64,000 nt of DNA from Verrucomicrobiota bacterium (GCA_016199985.1 JACQFQ010000044.1:1-64000), one strand, 5' to 3'. Positions 36,801 to 51,800 are shown, counted from the stretch's first letter. Numbers and translations are program-made. The notes: generated by a model not told the origin, from the letters alone.

Positions 36801-39800
36801 ACGGGAGGCCTCGCCACGGCGCAGGTCGTCGGAGCGGGCGTTTCCGCGTCGTTCGCCTTCGTTACGGACGACACGATCGCCATGATTGGCGAGTCGCGTG
36901 ATCCCGCCGGTCCGCTCGGGACCGTGAAAGCGGGCAACGATGTGGTCATCGACGCCAGGTCCACTCACAATCTCTGGACCGTCTCGGTCGCCGGCGCCGC
37001 GTCCAACGCGATCACCCATGGAACCGGAGGCGAGGAGAACGAGGAAGGTCGGCGGTTCGGATTCGGGTTGTCCGGCGATGTCGCGTTCAATCTGGTCGAG
37101 CAGAATGTGGAGGCGTCCATCCGCGACAACGTGACCATCACCGCGGGACATGAAGTGCGCCCCATCGCCGCTCGGATCTCCACGCAGCTGGCGTCCGCGG
37201 GCGCCATCGCTTTTGGGAATCACATCGGAATCGGAGGCTCCTACGCCCACAACGAGCAGACGCGCCTTACCCAGGCCTTTGTTCGCGACGCGAACATCAA
37301 CGCGCCTTCCCTCCGGATGCTCTCCTCCTCTACCGATGAGTCCGTGACGATGTCCGCCGGCGGCAGCGGCTCGAAGCTCGGACTCGACATCGCAGGATCG
37401 GTCAACCGGACGCTCACCCAGAACACCACGGAGTCGAAACTCCTGAACGGCGCTGTGGTTGGCCTCTCTGGCGGGCTGGAAGTCTTGAGCCAGCATGCGG
37501 CGCGGATCACTTCCATCGCGGGCGCCTACAGCGTCAACACGAATGGCTTCATCGCGGTCGGAGCCGCCTTGGACCTGGGGGAGATCCGCAACAACGCGCG
37601 AGCCTTCATCGCCTCCGGCGCGCAGGTCGTGGCCGCGGGGGACATTCGGATCCACGCGAACGCGGCGGACAAGGTGAACTCCACGGCCAGCTCGCTCGCC
37701 CGGTCGGGCGACCCGGACGAGCAAAACCGGCTCTATCTCAACCAGGGCGCCGCGGATCCCTTCGCGGGAGTCATCGGGAGCGATGTCAACGCGCACAATG
37801 ATTTCACGACCTCGCTCGCTCTGGGCGATCTGGATGGGGATGGGAAGCTCGATCTCATCACAGGCAACTTCGGCCAGTTCAATCGTCGGTATCTGAACGA
37901 TGGAGCGGGTCATTTCGGAGGCGGAAAGCAGATCGGAGCGGATCCTCTCGAGGTGGTGTCCTCGCTGGGGTTCCTCAACTCCACATGGCAGAAGGGATTC
38001 GTCAACTCGCTGGTGAATTCGCAGGTTCCCGATCTCACCCTGTCGCTCGCGTTGGGCGATGTCGACGGCGATGGCCACCCCGACCTGGTCACCGGCAACC
38101 TCGGGCAGCCTGCCAGGCTTTACCTGAACACGGGCAAGGGAGACTTCCTTCCGGGATTGGACATTGAGGGCGCGACCGACTCTCCCGCGGTGGCTCTCGC
38201 CGACCTCGACGGCGATGGCGATCGCGATCTCGTTGTGGGATCGGTGGGGCATCCGAACTTCTTCCTTCTGAACAACGGCGCGGGCGAGTTCGGCAGGCCT
38301 CATGCGCTGGTTGCCGCTCCGCTCCGCCTGCCGCCGGCGGTGGACTCGGTGTTGGGCGACATCCTGCACGCGAATAAAACCCTGGCGATGGTGGCGCGCG
38401 ATTTCGACGGCGACGGAGACACCGACCTGATTGTCGGAGGGTTTGGGCAGCCCCTGGTCTTCTACGCCAACCAGGTCGTGGCCCCTGGATCGCGGCTCTC
38501 GCCCGACGACGACAGCTCCAGCCTGGGCGTCAAGGTGAAGCTGGATGGCTCCGATCTGGCAATTCCCATCGAAGCCGCCTCCGCCGCTCGCAATTTCACC
38601 GCGGCGGACCTCGTCGCATCGATCCAGTCCGAAGTCGATCGCGCTTTGCGAAGCTCTGGACGCGGGGTCGGCGGAGAGATTGTCGTGGGCCTTGCCGGTG
38701 GCGGCCGAGTCTCCCTAAGCGCGACGGTCGGTCACACCGTGGTCGCCTCCTCCGCCGTCGACAAGATCGAGAACCATCGAATCCCCGCCGCGCCGGAACC
38801 GGGAGCCGCGCCCACCATAGACTTCCACGATCCCATCGTTCTCACCCAGGACTTCAACCTCGCGCGATCCATCGCCGCCGGCGATGTGGATGGCGACGGC
38901 GACCTCGATATCGTGGTCGGCAATCTGGGCCAGGCAAACCGGCTCTACAAGAACGACGGACACGGCCGCTTCGGCGGGGGCCTGGACATCTCGGCCGACG
39001 CCGACATCACTCACACGGTGGTGCTCGCGGACATGGATGGCGACGGCGACCTGGATCTCGTCGCGGGGAACGTGGGGAAAACCAACAAGCTCTATCTAAA
39101 CAACGGCGCCGGCGCGTTCGGCGCTGGCAGCGCCATATCCTCGGACACTCGAATCACGACTTCGCTTGTTGTGGGAGACGTCAACGGCGACGGCCGTCGC
39201 GACGTCATCACGGCCAATGGAAAGCCGAGCCTTGCGGTGGCCGGATCGCTGCTCAAGGTCACGGTCGCCCCTTCTGTTCAAGCCTCGGTCGGCGGCGCGG
39301 TGACAACGCCCGGGAGCCTGTTCCTGGACGCCCGCCACGCGGTCGTGTTCTCGGGGTTGACGGGCGCCAGCGCTGGCGCGCCTACAGCCGGCGTCGGCGC
39401 CTCGCTGACGCTTGCCGCAGTGGATCGCTCCGTGAAGGCCTACGTGGACAAGGACGCGGTCGTGAATGTGGGCGGCAATGGGGCGGGGCTCTTCGATCCG
39501 CAGGGCGGCGCCTTTGGCGGCAGCGGGCTTTCGATCCAGGCGAGCGCGACAGACGACTTCTTCTCCACCTCGTCGGGGAACGCGTCGTCGGACGATCTCG
39601 CCGCCGCCGGGTCCCTGGCAGCGACGCAAGTCGGTGGCGACATCCAGGCCTTCATCGGTCAAGCCGCGGCGGTCAATCAGGACCCCAGCGGGGCCGCCGC
39701 CGTGCAGACCGTCCGGCTTAAGGCGGGCCATGGCGCCGCCACATTGGGAACCGCGGGCAGTCTGACGGAGGCAGGAGACTTCGCTCGCGGCGCGGCCGTC

Positions 39801-42800
39801 GACGCGCAGATTCTTTCCACGCGACTCGAGGCTTTCGTTGGCCCTGGAGCGAAGGTCCGCGCTCGCCGCGATGTAACGATCGAATCCTCGAGCGATTCCA
39901 CGTTGAAGTCCTTCGCTCGCGGCGCCGGTTCGGCGGATATCTCCGCGATCGCCGGCGCCGCCTCCATCCTTGCGACCGCGGAGGAGACTCGGGCCTTCGT
40001 CGACGCCGACGCCATCGTCTTCGCCGAGGGCAACGTCCTGATCAACGCGGCGGCCAGCCGATCCTACTCGGCGACGGATGGCGCGTTTGGCGGCGGAACC
40101 AAGCTGGGCATTGGCGCCTCGCACGCCGCGCTTCTGTCGCAGGATATCACCGACGCCTGGATCGGTCGGCGCGCGGTCGTCGCCGGGTTGGGGAATGGCG
40201 ATCTCACCCAGGCGCTCACCGGCGAGCGCGACTTGAAGGACGCCCTCGTTCTTACCGCCCTGCGCGGCGTGTCGATCACGGCTTTGTCCCGGGAGAGCTT
40301 TGATCTGATGTCCGTGGGCGGGAGCGACGCCAAGCAACTGGGAGTCGCGGCCGCCGTGACCCTGGTGTTCCTGAACGGGAAGACGCGGGCCTTCATCGAC
40401 GCCGACGCGCAAGTGAACTCCGATCTGACGACCGCCAACGTGGATCAACTCGTGAACGTTGCCGCGATGGATCTGGTGACCGGTCTCGGTCGCGCGGGCG
40501 CGAGCAGCTCCAATCAAGCGCTCGGCGCCGGCGCCGGCGCCGATGTGGAGTTCGACGCGAATACAACTCAGGCGTGGATCCTGGGATCCGTCAGCGCGCG
40601 ACGCGACGTCCGGGCGCAGGCGGTCCATTTCGCTCGATTTGTCAGCATCTCCGCGTCCGGCGGGCTCGCGCTCGCCGCGAGCATCGCCGGGGCGGCGGGA
40701 GTGCACACCCTTGTTCCAGTCACGGAGGCGTTCATCGCGGGCCGCGCCAATGTCCTCGCGCAGGGCAACGTTCTCGTTTACGCCGACAGCCAGATAACGG
40801 CGGATATCAACACCGGGGTTGGCAACGCGTCGCTGGGCGCGACGGCAGGCGGGTCGGTCGGCGTCGTTGTGCTTGCGAAAACCACGCGCGCCTCCATCGC
40901 CGGCGACGCGAAAGCGCAGGCGTTGGCTTTGCGGGCGGACCTCCTTGCGCCCACCGGCGCCTTCGATGAGCAGTTCACCGACCAGCCGAGCGCTCTCGGC
41001 GAGGTGAATGTTCCCGGGGCCATCCCGGTGCTCACCTCGATCATCGCCTTCGTGCTGGACAACCCCATCCGGAACATCGTCGACCCATTTATCGTGACCG
41101 TGCCGGCGGAAGACCCGTCGCTCCGGCAGCAACGCTCCGCTCGTCCGCAGCGCCAGCGAATGCGAGGCGTGGCGGTGGCCGCAACCTCTCACGATGATAT
41201 TGAATCCTCGGTGGCCGGTTTTGGAGGAGCCCTCGGCGTCGCGATCGAGCTGTCCGCCAATGTCGCGGTTACTCGCAGCCAGACCTCCGCGTTCATCGCC
41301 GACAACGCGCAGGTGAATCCGGACTTCGCGGGCGCGGGCGCGGATCTCTCGGTTTGGGTTGTCGCGGGCAGCGACTTTCAGCGTCTCGGCCTCGCGGGCC
41401 AGGCCTCGGCTTCCATTGTGGCGACCAGCGGGGCCGCCACGGACATCACCCTCGTCGATCACCAGACCCGGGCCTCCATCTCGGGCAACGCCCGGGTGCG
41501 GGCGAGACGCGAGGCGCGCGTGGTCGCGTTCGCTTCGGAGGATGTTCTGTCGCTGTCCTCCGGAGCCTCTGTTTCCCTGGCGCTTTCGGTCGCTCCCGGA
41601 TTGCCTGTGAGTCTCTTGACCGGATTGCCCGCGGGGCTGAGCCTTGCCGGATCCGGGGCCGTCGTCTCATTAAACACGCTGACCCACGCTTTCATCCGCG
41701 GCGCTGTGTCCGTGGAGTCGGAGGGCGGGGTTCTTGTGTCCGCGACCGACGTGACGGATGTTGATTCGATTGTTGGGAACTTGGGCGCCGGAGGGCTCCT
41801 CGCCTCGGGCGGTTCGGTGGGAGTGGCATTGATAGACAAGGACACCGCGGCCTGGATCGACAATGGGGCCGCAGTGGATGCCCGGGGCAATGGCTCCGCC
41901 TCGTTCAACGCGTACGACGGTTCATCCGCCTCCGCGACGGGCTTCGGCAGAAAGGCTGTGTTCGGCCTTGCGGTGCTGGCCTCCTCCTCGGAGCAGATCT
42001 ACCACCTGCTCGGCAGCGGTTCGGCCGGCGCTGTTTCCATCGCGGGCGCGGTGAGCGCCTGCGTCGTGGATTCGAGCACCACGGCCTACGTGGGCAAGGA
42101 CGCTCGGATCAACCTGCTTCCCGGGACGATCGCGGATGTCCAGGATGTTCAGGTGGCCGCCGCCAACGACGCGCGACTCTTCGGCCTGGTCGCCAATGTT
42201 TCCCTCAGCGCGTTCAACCTGAATGGAGGCCTGGATCTCGGCGTGGTTCGCAACACGACGCTTGCCCAGATCCGCGACAACGCCGAGGTCCGCGCGAAGC
42301 GGGACGTCAATGTGTTCTCCGTCACACGCAAAAAGGTGGACAGCCTGGTGGGCGGCGTCGGCGCCACCACAAAGCTCGGCCTTGTGGGCTCGATCATCCT
42401 TCACTCCATCGGAGCTCCGTTCTCGGTGGTCGACACCGACATGCTCAAGGACATCTCGGGCGCGAACACTTTCCAGGCCTACATCGACGATCTCGTGAAC
42501 GGCTACGTGGATTTGTTGGTGGGAGGGCAGGGGGCGCTGGCTCCGGGCGCGACCTACTTTGTCGTTGCCCTGGACGGAGACAAGATCCAACTCGCGCGAT
42601 CAGAGGCCGACGCCCAGGCCGCCACGCCCCTGGTCATTGATCTCTATCCCGCGGGCCTGTCCTCGGATCAAACGCTCACGCGCGACATCTCCTTCGATCC
42701 CGCGGCGACTCTCGACTCGGCCACGGACACGCTCGTCTTCAGCGAGCCTCATGGCCTCAAGGCGGGAACGAAGGTTCGTTACACCACGGGCGGCGGGCCG

Positions 42801-45800
42801 GCGATCGGCGGGCTGTCGGACGGCGAGGACTACTTCATCCGGCCCGTCGACAACCATCGCGTGAAGCTCTCCAAGAGCGAATCGATCGGCTCGAATCCCT
42901 CCACCGTCTTTGATCCCGCCAGCGGCCTGAACGCCGCCGCGAACACGATCAGATTTGGAAGCGCGCACGGCTTCGACACGGGGGCGGCGGTGACGTACCG
43001 CGTGGGCGCCGGCGGCAGCGCGATCGGCGGCTTGGTGGATGGGGTGACCTATTACATCATCAAGGTGGACGACACCACCGTCCGTCTCGCGGCTTCCGCG
43101 AGCGACGCGGGCAACAACGTCCCCCTCAATCTGGAGAACGGGACCGCGACAGGCGCCCAGCACAGCTTGGCGAACGAGGGGATCGATGTCGGGCCCGGCG
43201 CGGTCGCCGGCGGCGCGCATCATCTGGCGGCGGTCATGAAGTTCAACGCGAAGTCCGATGTGGACGGCCCCGCCAACACGATTCATCCCGCGGATGGCAA
43301 CCCGTTCCGCACCGGAGCTCCCGTTGTCTTCGGCGTGGGTTCATCGCCGAACCTCGGAGGCTTGCTGGGCTCCTATCAGCAGCTCGTCAACGCGGGCACT
43401 CTCAGCTCCCGGGCCCTGATCGTTGAAGGATCTCCGCGCGGGGAAGTCACCCTCGCCGTCAATCTGGACCACGCGACCCCGGGATCCACCGCCTCGATCT
43501 CCGGGGCGAAAGTCTCCGCGGGCCGCGACTTGCAGACGGCCGCGGCCGACGCCATGGAGGGCGCTCAGGACACGTCCTGGACCTTCAATGTGGATCTCAG
43601 CGCGACCCTGGCCACGACCACCGATCAGGCGCGTCTCGTCTCCTATAATCAGGTCCGCGCAGAGATCGTGGGCAGCCCGGGCGTGATCGTTGGCCGCAAC
43701 GCGCTCGTGTCCGCGACGGCGAACGCGGTTCAAACCATCGCGTCGTCGACCGCCCAGGACTTCACGCGGAACTCCGCGACGGCGACCATCGATTCTTCAA
43801 CCATCACGGTGAACGGCGCCCTCGATGTCGTCTCCAACACCTCCTCGGACATCAGCTACAGCAGCGTCTTTCCAGGGTTCAGCTTCCTGCGCTTGCGCGA
43901 GGCCCACGCAGACCAGGCGAACACGACCACGGCGAGCATCGCCAACCAGTCGACCGCGACCACCGGCGGAAACATTCGGATCTCGGCGACGGACACATCA
44001 AAGTCCAGCACGCTCGCGCTCGCCGTCACTTTCAATGATGGGAAGCTGGCCGTGGGCGCTTCGCAGGCCTTCAATCAAATCGCGAGCCTTGCTCGCGCCT
44101 TCGTCGATCATTCGACGGTGACGAGCGGCGGAGGCGGGATCGATCTCCTCGCCACGTCGACGGAGAACATCTCAGCCATCGCCGGCGGCGGAGCGGGCGC
44201 CGACAAGGCGGCCCTGGGCGGGTCAAGAGCCAAGAACGACATCGCGAATCAAACCGAGACCCTCGTCGACAACCACTCGACCGTCACCGCCTCGGGGGCG
44301 ATTCGAATGCTCGCGATCGACAATCCCACGATTGTGGCCATCGGCGGGGCCGGCGCGGGGGCGCAGTACGCCGGGATCGGAGCGGCTCTGGTTGAGAACA
44401 ACGTTTCCAACGCCACACGCTCGCGCGTCCGTCAGTCCGCGGTCATGTCCACGGCGTCCAGCGTGGAGCTTCGCGCGACATCCGACCGCCCCCCGGCGCA
44501 GCAAGTCCCGCTGCCAACGATTCTCTCGATCGCCATTGGCGGCGCGGGGGCCGACACCTTCGCGCTAGGGGGCTCGGTCGCCCTGATCAAGATCGCGCAG
44601 ACTGTCGCCGCCGGCCTGGAGGAAGGCTCGCGCGTGGATGCGCTGACCACCTTCACGCTCGCATCGGTGGATCACTCCTCGATCAGCTCCCTCGCGGGGG
44701 GCGGGGCGGGGGCGGGCACGCTCTCCTTTGGCGTGGCGTTCGCGACGAACGAGCTCGGCGACTCCGTGAGCTCATCCGTCTCCGCCTCCGAGGCGCATGC
44801 GGCCACAATCAACCTCAGCGCTCTGGCCGACGGAGCGATTCGAACCGCGAGCGCGGCGGGAGCGGGAGCGGGCGCCGTCAGCGGCGCGGGTTCGATTTCA
44901 TGGAACAAGGGAAGCGCCCATGTCGAGGCGAGCGCGCGCCAGAAGAGCTTGCTGAGCGCGATAGGCGTCCTTGCGCTCAGCGCTTCAGACGCGCCTTCAA
45001 TTCTCGCGATCTCGGGCGCGGGGGCCGGCGCGGGCACGGTGGCGGCGGTTGCGGCTCTTTCCAAGAACGACATCGCGTTCAACACGCGAGCCCTCATCGA
45101 CGACTCCACGGTCGTCGCGCAGTCCCTCTCTCAATCGGCCGCGGAATCACCGCAGATCAACGCGGTGGCAGCCGGCGGCGCGGGCGCGGGCTCGGTCAGC
45201 CTCGCGGGCTCCACTTCTCTCAACACCATCACGGGCCAAGTCGAAGCCCTGATCCGCGGCGGCTCGCGCGTCACCACCTCGGCCCTGACGGACATCAGCG
45301 CGACGGATGGATCCGCGATCCGGGCGATCAACGCCACGGGCGTGGGAGCCGGGACCGCGGGAGGCGGGGCCGCCGTCACCACAAATGACATCGGGAATAC
45401 CGTGCGGTCGGCGATCGAATCCTCGCAGGTTCGTTCCACCGCCCTGAACGCGCAGCTCGCCGCCCTTTCAACCCCGACGCTCATTTCCATCGCCGCTGGC
45501 GGCGCCGGCGCCGGAACCTTCGCTCTCGGAGCTTCCGTGGCGGTCAACAACATCCATCAGGCCGTGGCGTCTGAAATCACGGGCCCCGCCTCGGCGCAGG
45601 CGGCCCGCGCGCTCTCGCTGAGCGCGAAGGTCGACGCCGATATCACCGCCTTGGGGGGCGGAGGCGCGGGAGCAGGCACGGTCGCCATCGGAGCCGCATT
45701 CGCCACCAATACTATTCATAACACTGTTCGCGCTCGGGTTAGCGGGGCCACAGTGACCGCGGCTTCCGCCTCGTTGGCGGCTCGCGATGATTCCAACATC

Positions 45801-48800
45801 ACGGCGATCACCGGGGCCGGCGCGGGCGCGGGCTCCGTCTCAGCCGCCGGATCGGTTTCGCTGAACACCATCGGCAACTTCATCGAGTCGCGCGTCGACT
45901 CAAGCGCCAGGCTCACCCTGACTGGCGCGCTCGCTCTCTCGGCTCTCGATGCCTCCACGATTCTTTCCCTCTCTGGCGCCGGCGCGGGCGCGGGAACAGT
46001 GGCTGGCGCGGCCGCGGTCGCCACCAACGACATCAGCAGCGTGGTCCGCGCTATCGTTCAGTCCGCCATCATAGATGCCAACACTCTGACGCTCAGCGCG
46101 GCCTCACGAGCGGACTTGAAGTCGATCACCGCCGGGGGCGTGGGCGCAGGCAGCGTGGCGCTTGGCGGGGCTGTGTCGTTGAACACGGTGCAGGACACCG
46201 TCGAGGCCAGGATCGGGGCTGGGACCGTCGTGAACGTCGGCAATCTCGCCAAGGTCGACGCTTCGGAAACAGCGACCATCTCCGCCCTGGCTGGCGGTTT
46301 TTCTGGAAGCGGCGCGGGAGCGGGCGGCGCCGGGGTCGCGACCAATGAAATCGGCTCGACTGTGCTGGCCGCCATCAGCGGGGCCTCCGTGCAGTCCGGC
46401 CCCGGAGGCGTGTCCGTCGTCGTCAACTCCAGTCCGACCATCGAGAGCATCACGATCGGGGGCGCCGGGGCCGGAACTTTCGCCATCGGCGGCGCGATCT
46501 CATATAACCAAATCGATTCGTCAGCGGTCGCGAGCGTCTCCGGCGGCGCCACGGTCGCCGCCGCCGGTCCGGTTGTTGTCTCCATGACGGATCACTCGAC
46601 GGTGCGGGCTCTCGCCGGAGGGGTGGGCGGCGCGGGAGGCGGAGGAGTTGGTGCCGCGCTCGCCACCAACGACCTGGACAACCAGACTTCCGCGATCATC
46701 GCTTCGGCCTCGGTCTCGTCGACGTCCGACGGCATCTCCGTGACTACGCTCTCGACAGCCCAGATCTCCAGTATCACCGCCGGCGGGGCCGGGGCGGGAA
46801 CCTTCGCCCTGGGCGGCTCGATCTCGAGGAACGAGATCGCGAGCGGCGTCGACGCCCATGTCGCCGGCAGCGCGCGTCTCGACGCTCCGGGAGCGATCAG
46901 CGTTTCGACGTCCGACAATTCAACGATACAGTCGCTTTCCGGATCCGCGGCGGGCGCCGGTGGAGTCGCGATCGGGGCCGCTCTTGCGACCAACCGAGTG
47001 GCCAGCTCCGTGACCGCTTACATCGCCGGTTCTGACGTCAACTCGACATCGAACGCGGTGTCTGTGAGCTCCCTGACTCAGCAAACGATCAGGACGCTCT
47101 CCGCGGGGGCCTCCGGCGCAGGGACCGTGTCGGTGAGCGGCGCCATCTCGCTGAACCATCTTCAGAGCGCCATCGACGCCCACATCAGCGGCGGGAAGAT
47201 CACGGCGCGGACCGGGTTCACCCTGTCCTCGAGCGACTCCTCGCTGATCCAATCCTTGTCCGGGCAGGGCGGCGGCGCCGGCGCGGCCGGCATCGGGGCC
47301 GCGGCCTCCTACAACGAGATAGGAAACCAAGTCCGCGCATGGATCGGTGGAGGCGCGCGGGTTTCGGTCGCCGCGGGCAGCGTTCTTCATTCCGCCCGTT
47401 CCACGGCCTCCATCGAAACCATCGCGGCCGGTGGAAACGGGGGAATCGCCGGGGTCGCAGGCTCTGTCGCCATCAGCTTCATCGAGAACAAGACCCAGGC
47501 GTACGTCAGCGGCGCAACGGTGAGCGCCGCCCACAATGTCTCCCTGCTTGCGGAGAACGCCGGAACGATCAAGGCGTTTGGCGGCAGCGTTGGCGGCGGG
47601 GTGGTGGGCATCGGGTTTTCCGTGGTGGTGAGCCATATGGCGAACGACACCCGCGCCTTCCTGAGCAACGCCACGGTCTCCGCCCGCGGAACCGGCGGAT
47701 CCACCGCGATCAAGGATTGGAGCGCGACGACCGGCGTTGAAACGGCGTCGCTCATCAAGGGCCTCGCGGTCGTCGCCAGCGATGTCGTGTTTCTCCAAGA
47801 GATCAGCGTGGGCGTTGGCGGAGGCGTTGTCGGCATCTCAGGCAACGTCATCGTCACGGTCTCCGGGGACAACACTCTTGCCCATATCGATGATTCGAAG
47901 ATCAACAGCGAGGCCGATCCAGGGGCGGCGGTGATCGTGAAATCCCATCAGAACACGGAGATCACTTCGGGCGCGGGCGTCATCGCGGGCGGCGTGGTCG
48001 GCGTGGGAGCGAACGTCGACACGAGCCTGATCGCAAACAGCACGAAGGCCTACATCACGGACTCCGATCATCTCGATAGGACCCAGATCCGATCCGCGGG
48101 GGGAGGAGTGCTGGTCTCCACCCTGACCCGCGAGGTGGTTCACACCGCTTCCGTCGGCATCGGAGGAGGCGTGGTGGGCGTGGCGGGGGGCGTGGGCGTG
48201 GTGGAAATCAACAGCCTCGCCGAAGCCTTCATCTCCGAGGCCGACGTCTTCTCTGACACCGACCTCAGCGTTCTGAGCGTCGATCGCGCCGAGATCGAAG
48301 CGCGCGCGGGGATCATTGGCGGCGGAGTGGCGGGGATCGGGGCCAGCATCGAGGTCACGACCATTGACAATACAACGCGCGCCTACCTCGCCGGCGCGCA
48401 GCTGAACGTGAGCGGGCAAACAGCGGTCGACGCGAGCTCGACCCAGATCATCCACGATCTGATCGGCACGTTGGGCGCGGGCGTCGCCGGTTTGGCCGCG
48501 TCGATCGCCGTGAGCTCCATCTCCTCCACCACCGAGGCGTTCACAGTCACGGGCTCGCGGGCGACTCGCGTCAACCAGGACGGCGGTCTCGCCGCGGCCA
48601 CACAGGACGTGAGGATCGGAGCGCATGACACCGCCAGCATCCAGGATGACACGGGCACCGTCGGCGCGGGGCTCGTGGGGGCCGGGGCCGCGGTGGACGT
48701 CGCCACGATCAAGAACACCACCAGCGCGCGGCTCGGCGCGAACACCCAGGTCAGGGCGGCCCGGGACATCAAGATGAGCGCCACCAGCGATCGGCGAATC

Positions 48801-51800
48801 CGCTCGCTGGCCGTGGCTTTCGGAGGAGGAGGCTTCGTGGGTCTCGAAGGCGCCATCGCGGTGGTCAGCATCGGCTCGGGCCTTGACTCGCAGGGCGCCG
48901 GCGAGGCCGATGACATGGCGTCGCGCGTCAACCCCGCGATCTCCCTCTCGGGCGGTGTCAGGAATGTCAACGCGAGGGATCCGACCGCCCAGCGCGCCAA
49001 GGCCGTCACCAGGACGAACCGTTTCACGATCGCCGACAATCTTTCCACGGCCGCCGCGCCGCGAACGACGACCGCTTTCATGGACGCGGGAGTCGTCGCG
49101 ATTGCAGGACGCGATCTCTCCATCGCCGCGACCTCGTTGATCGACCTGGATATCAGCGTGGGCGGCGCCGCTGTCGGGTTGGCGGGCCTTGGAGGCTCCG
49201 TCGGCATCGGGACCCTGAAAGGCTCCACGGACGCTCATGTCGGCCCTGCCGCGAGCCTCAGCGTCGGCAATGACCTGAACATCCTGGCCACGGCCACCGT
49301 CGTTTCGGCGCAGATCGACTCCTTTACCGGCGCGTCCGGGGGCGTGGCGCTGGGGGCCGCCGTGTCCGTTCTGAGCTCCGACAATGACGCGGACGCGTAT
49401 CTGGGCGCCGGAGCCAGTGTCTCGTCCGCGAAGGACGTGAGGATCTCAGCGAGCACGGTCTCGTCGCTCAAGAGCAATGGATTTGGCGCGAGCGAGGGCG
49501 CCGGCGCGATCGGGGTTGTGGTTACGGATGTTCAGGAAACGGGGACGACGCGAGGGTTTCTGGCGGAGGGCGCTCGCATCCAGAGCGCGAAGAGCCTCGA
49601 GGTTCAGGCCTCGGCGAACGTGGCGATCGACGTGGTGACGAAAGCGGCCGCGGGGGGGGTGATCGCCGGTTCGATCAACAAAGCGGCGGCTCTTGTGGAC
49701 ACGACCGTTCAGGCGTTCCTCAGCAACAACGCGGACGTGAACATCGCGGGCGACGCCACCATCCTCGCGGATTCCCGCGCCCGAGCCGCGTCGAACGTGT
49801 TCAGCGCGAGCATCGGCGGCGTGTCCGGCGGCGTGAGCCTTTCGAACGTCACGCTGACTCCCTCCGTTCTGGCCTTGATTGACACGGGGGCGAAGGCGAC
49901 CACGGGCGGGAACTTGACGCTCGACGCGCGGAACAATTACTCCGAGACCGATCCGCTCGCTTCTCTGACGGCTCATGCGATCGCCGAGGCTCCAGGAGGC
50001 GGGTTGATCTCAGGCGTTGGCGCGGATCCAAACGCGACGGCGAACGCTGTCGTGGAATCAACGGCGGCCGCAGGGACGACGCTCAAGGTGGGCGGCATTC
50101 TCTCCGCGCTGGCGCGTTCCAGCGGCCGCGCGATTGCCGATGCCAAGGCGCTCAGCCTTGGCCTGGGAATTGGAATTGGGATCAATGATCCCGACGCGGT
50201 TGCGAACGGGACCGTGAAAGCGCGCGTGGACGGGAATGTCGCCGCCGGCAGCGTGGCGGTGAGCGTCATCGCGGACAATCGAGCCACGGCCCGCGCGGAC
50301 GCCACGGTGGCCGGCGCGCTGGCTGGGTTCCGCGGAGCGACTGCAAACGCCACGGTGTCGCCCACCGCGACAGCCAGCCTGGGCGGGACGGCGCGATTGA
50401 AGGTCGCGGGCGCGATTTCAATAACCTCGCAGGCGCTGGGCGGGGCGGATGCGAAGTCGGGCGGCAAGGCCTTTGGCTTCCTCGGGCTCGGCCAATCCAC
50501 CGCGACGGCGACGAGCGCGCCGACCGTTCAAGCCCTGATTGCCGGCAATGCCACGGTGGACGCGGGTGGATTCGTGTTCCTCCAGGCGGCGTTCAACTCC
50601 ACGCTCGACGGCGGCGACCTGGGCTTGGTGGCGGCCAACGCTGTTTCCGACGCGACAGGCGGCGGATTGATCTCAGGGCAGGGAGCAAAGCCCAGCGCGA
50701 CCTCCACGCCAAGCATTCTGGCGGAGATCGCCGGCAACGCGAATGTCGCCTCGGGCGGAATTGTGCTTCTCTCCGCGCGGTCGCGAAACACAGCGGCGAG
50801 CGACGCCAACGCGTTTTCCATCGGCGGCCTGGCGTCCTTCGGTGGCAGCGCCGCGGTCAGCGCCGCAAACGGCAGCATCCAGGCCCGCATGGCCGGGACC
50901 ATCCTCACGGCCGACGGGCTCACGGTCGTGAGCTCGGTGGTCCATTTGGCGACCAGCGAGGCGGACGCTCCCGGCGGCGGTTTGGTGAGCGTGAACGGCG
51001 CGTCATCGAAGGCCACCGCCTCGCCGACTGTGGTCGCTTCGGTTCCCGGGACCGCGCGTGTGACGGTCTCTGGCGATGTGAGCGTGACCGCCCAGACCGT
51101 GGCCGACGCGACAGCGGACACGTTTGCCGCCTCCTTCGGCTTGCAGGCGTTGGGCTCGACGGAGTCCACCGCAACGGTCAGCCCGTCAGTGACCGCCATC
51201 ATTGACGCCGGCGCGTCGATCCAAGCCGGTGGCGATGTTTCCGTGAAGGCCTTGCACAATCCTTCCGGCAGTCACTCGGCCCGAGCGATCTCTGAGGCGC
51301 CCGGAGGGGGGTTCGTCGCGGCGATTGGCTCGAAGGCGACCGCCACAGCCTCCGCGAGCGTGTCCGCGAAACAGCTCGCCGGCGCCATCCTGCGGGCGGG
51401 CGGGAACGTCGCGATTCAAGCCCGCGCGAACAATCATGCGATAGCGAACGCGAAGGCCGTCGCGGGCGGCTTCATTGGCATCGGATCCTCTCGGTCGAGC
51501 GCCAGCGCGGATGGCGATACCGAGGCCTCCATGCTGGGCCAGGTCACGGACGCTTTGGATCTCACGGTGGAAGCCCTGGGTGTGAGCAACGCCGATTCGG
51601 ACGCTTCCGCGGGCAGCGGCGGATTGGTCGCGAGTTCGGGCGCGGATTCGTTCGCAAGCATCGACGCCGACTGGACCGCCTCCATCGGCGACAATGCGAC
51701 CGTCAACATCCGCGGGACCCTCGCGATACGATCGCTCCTTGAGACCGTGGCGACCTCCGACGCGCCGGGCCAGCAAGCCGGGTTCATCAGCGTCGGGCAG

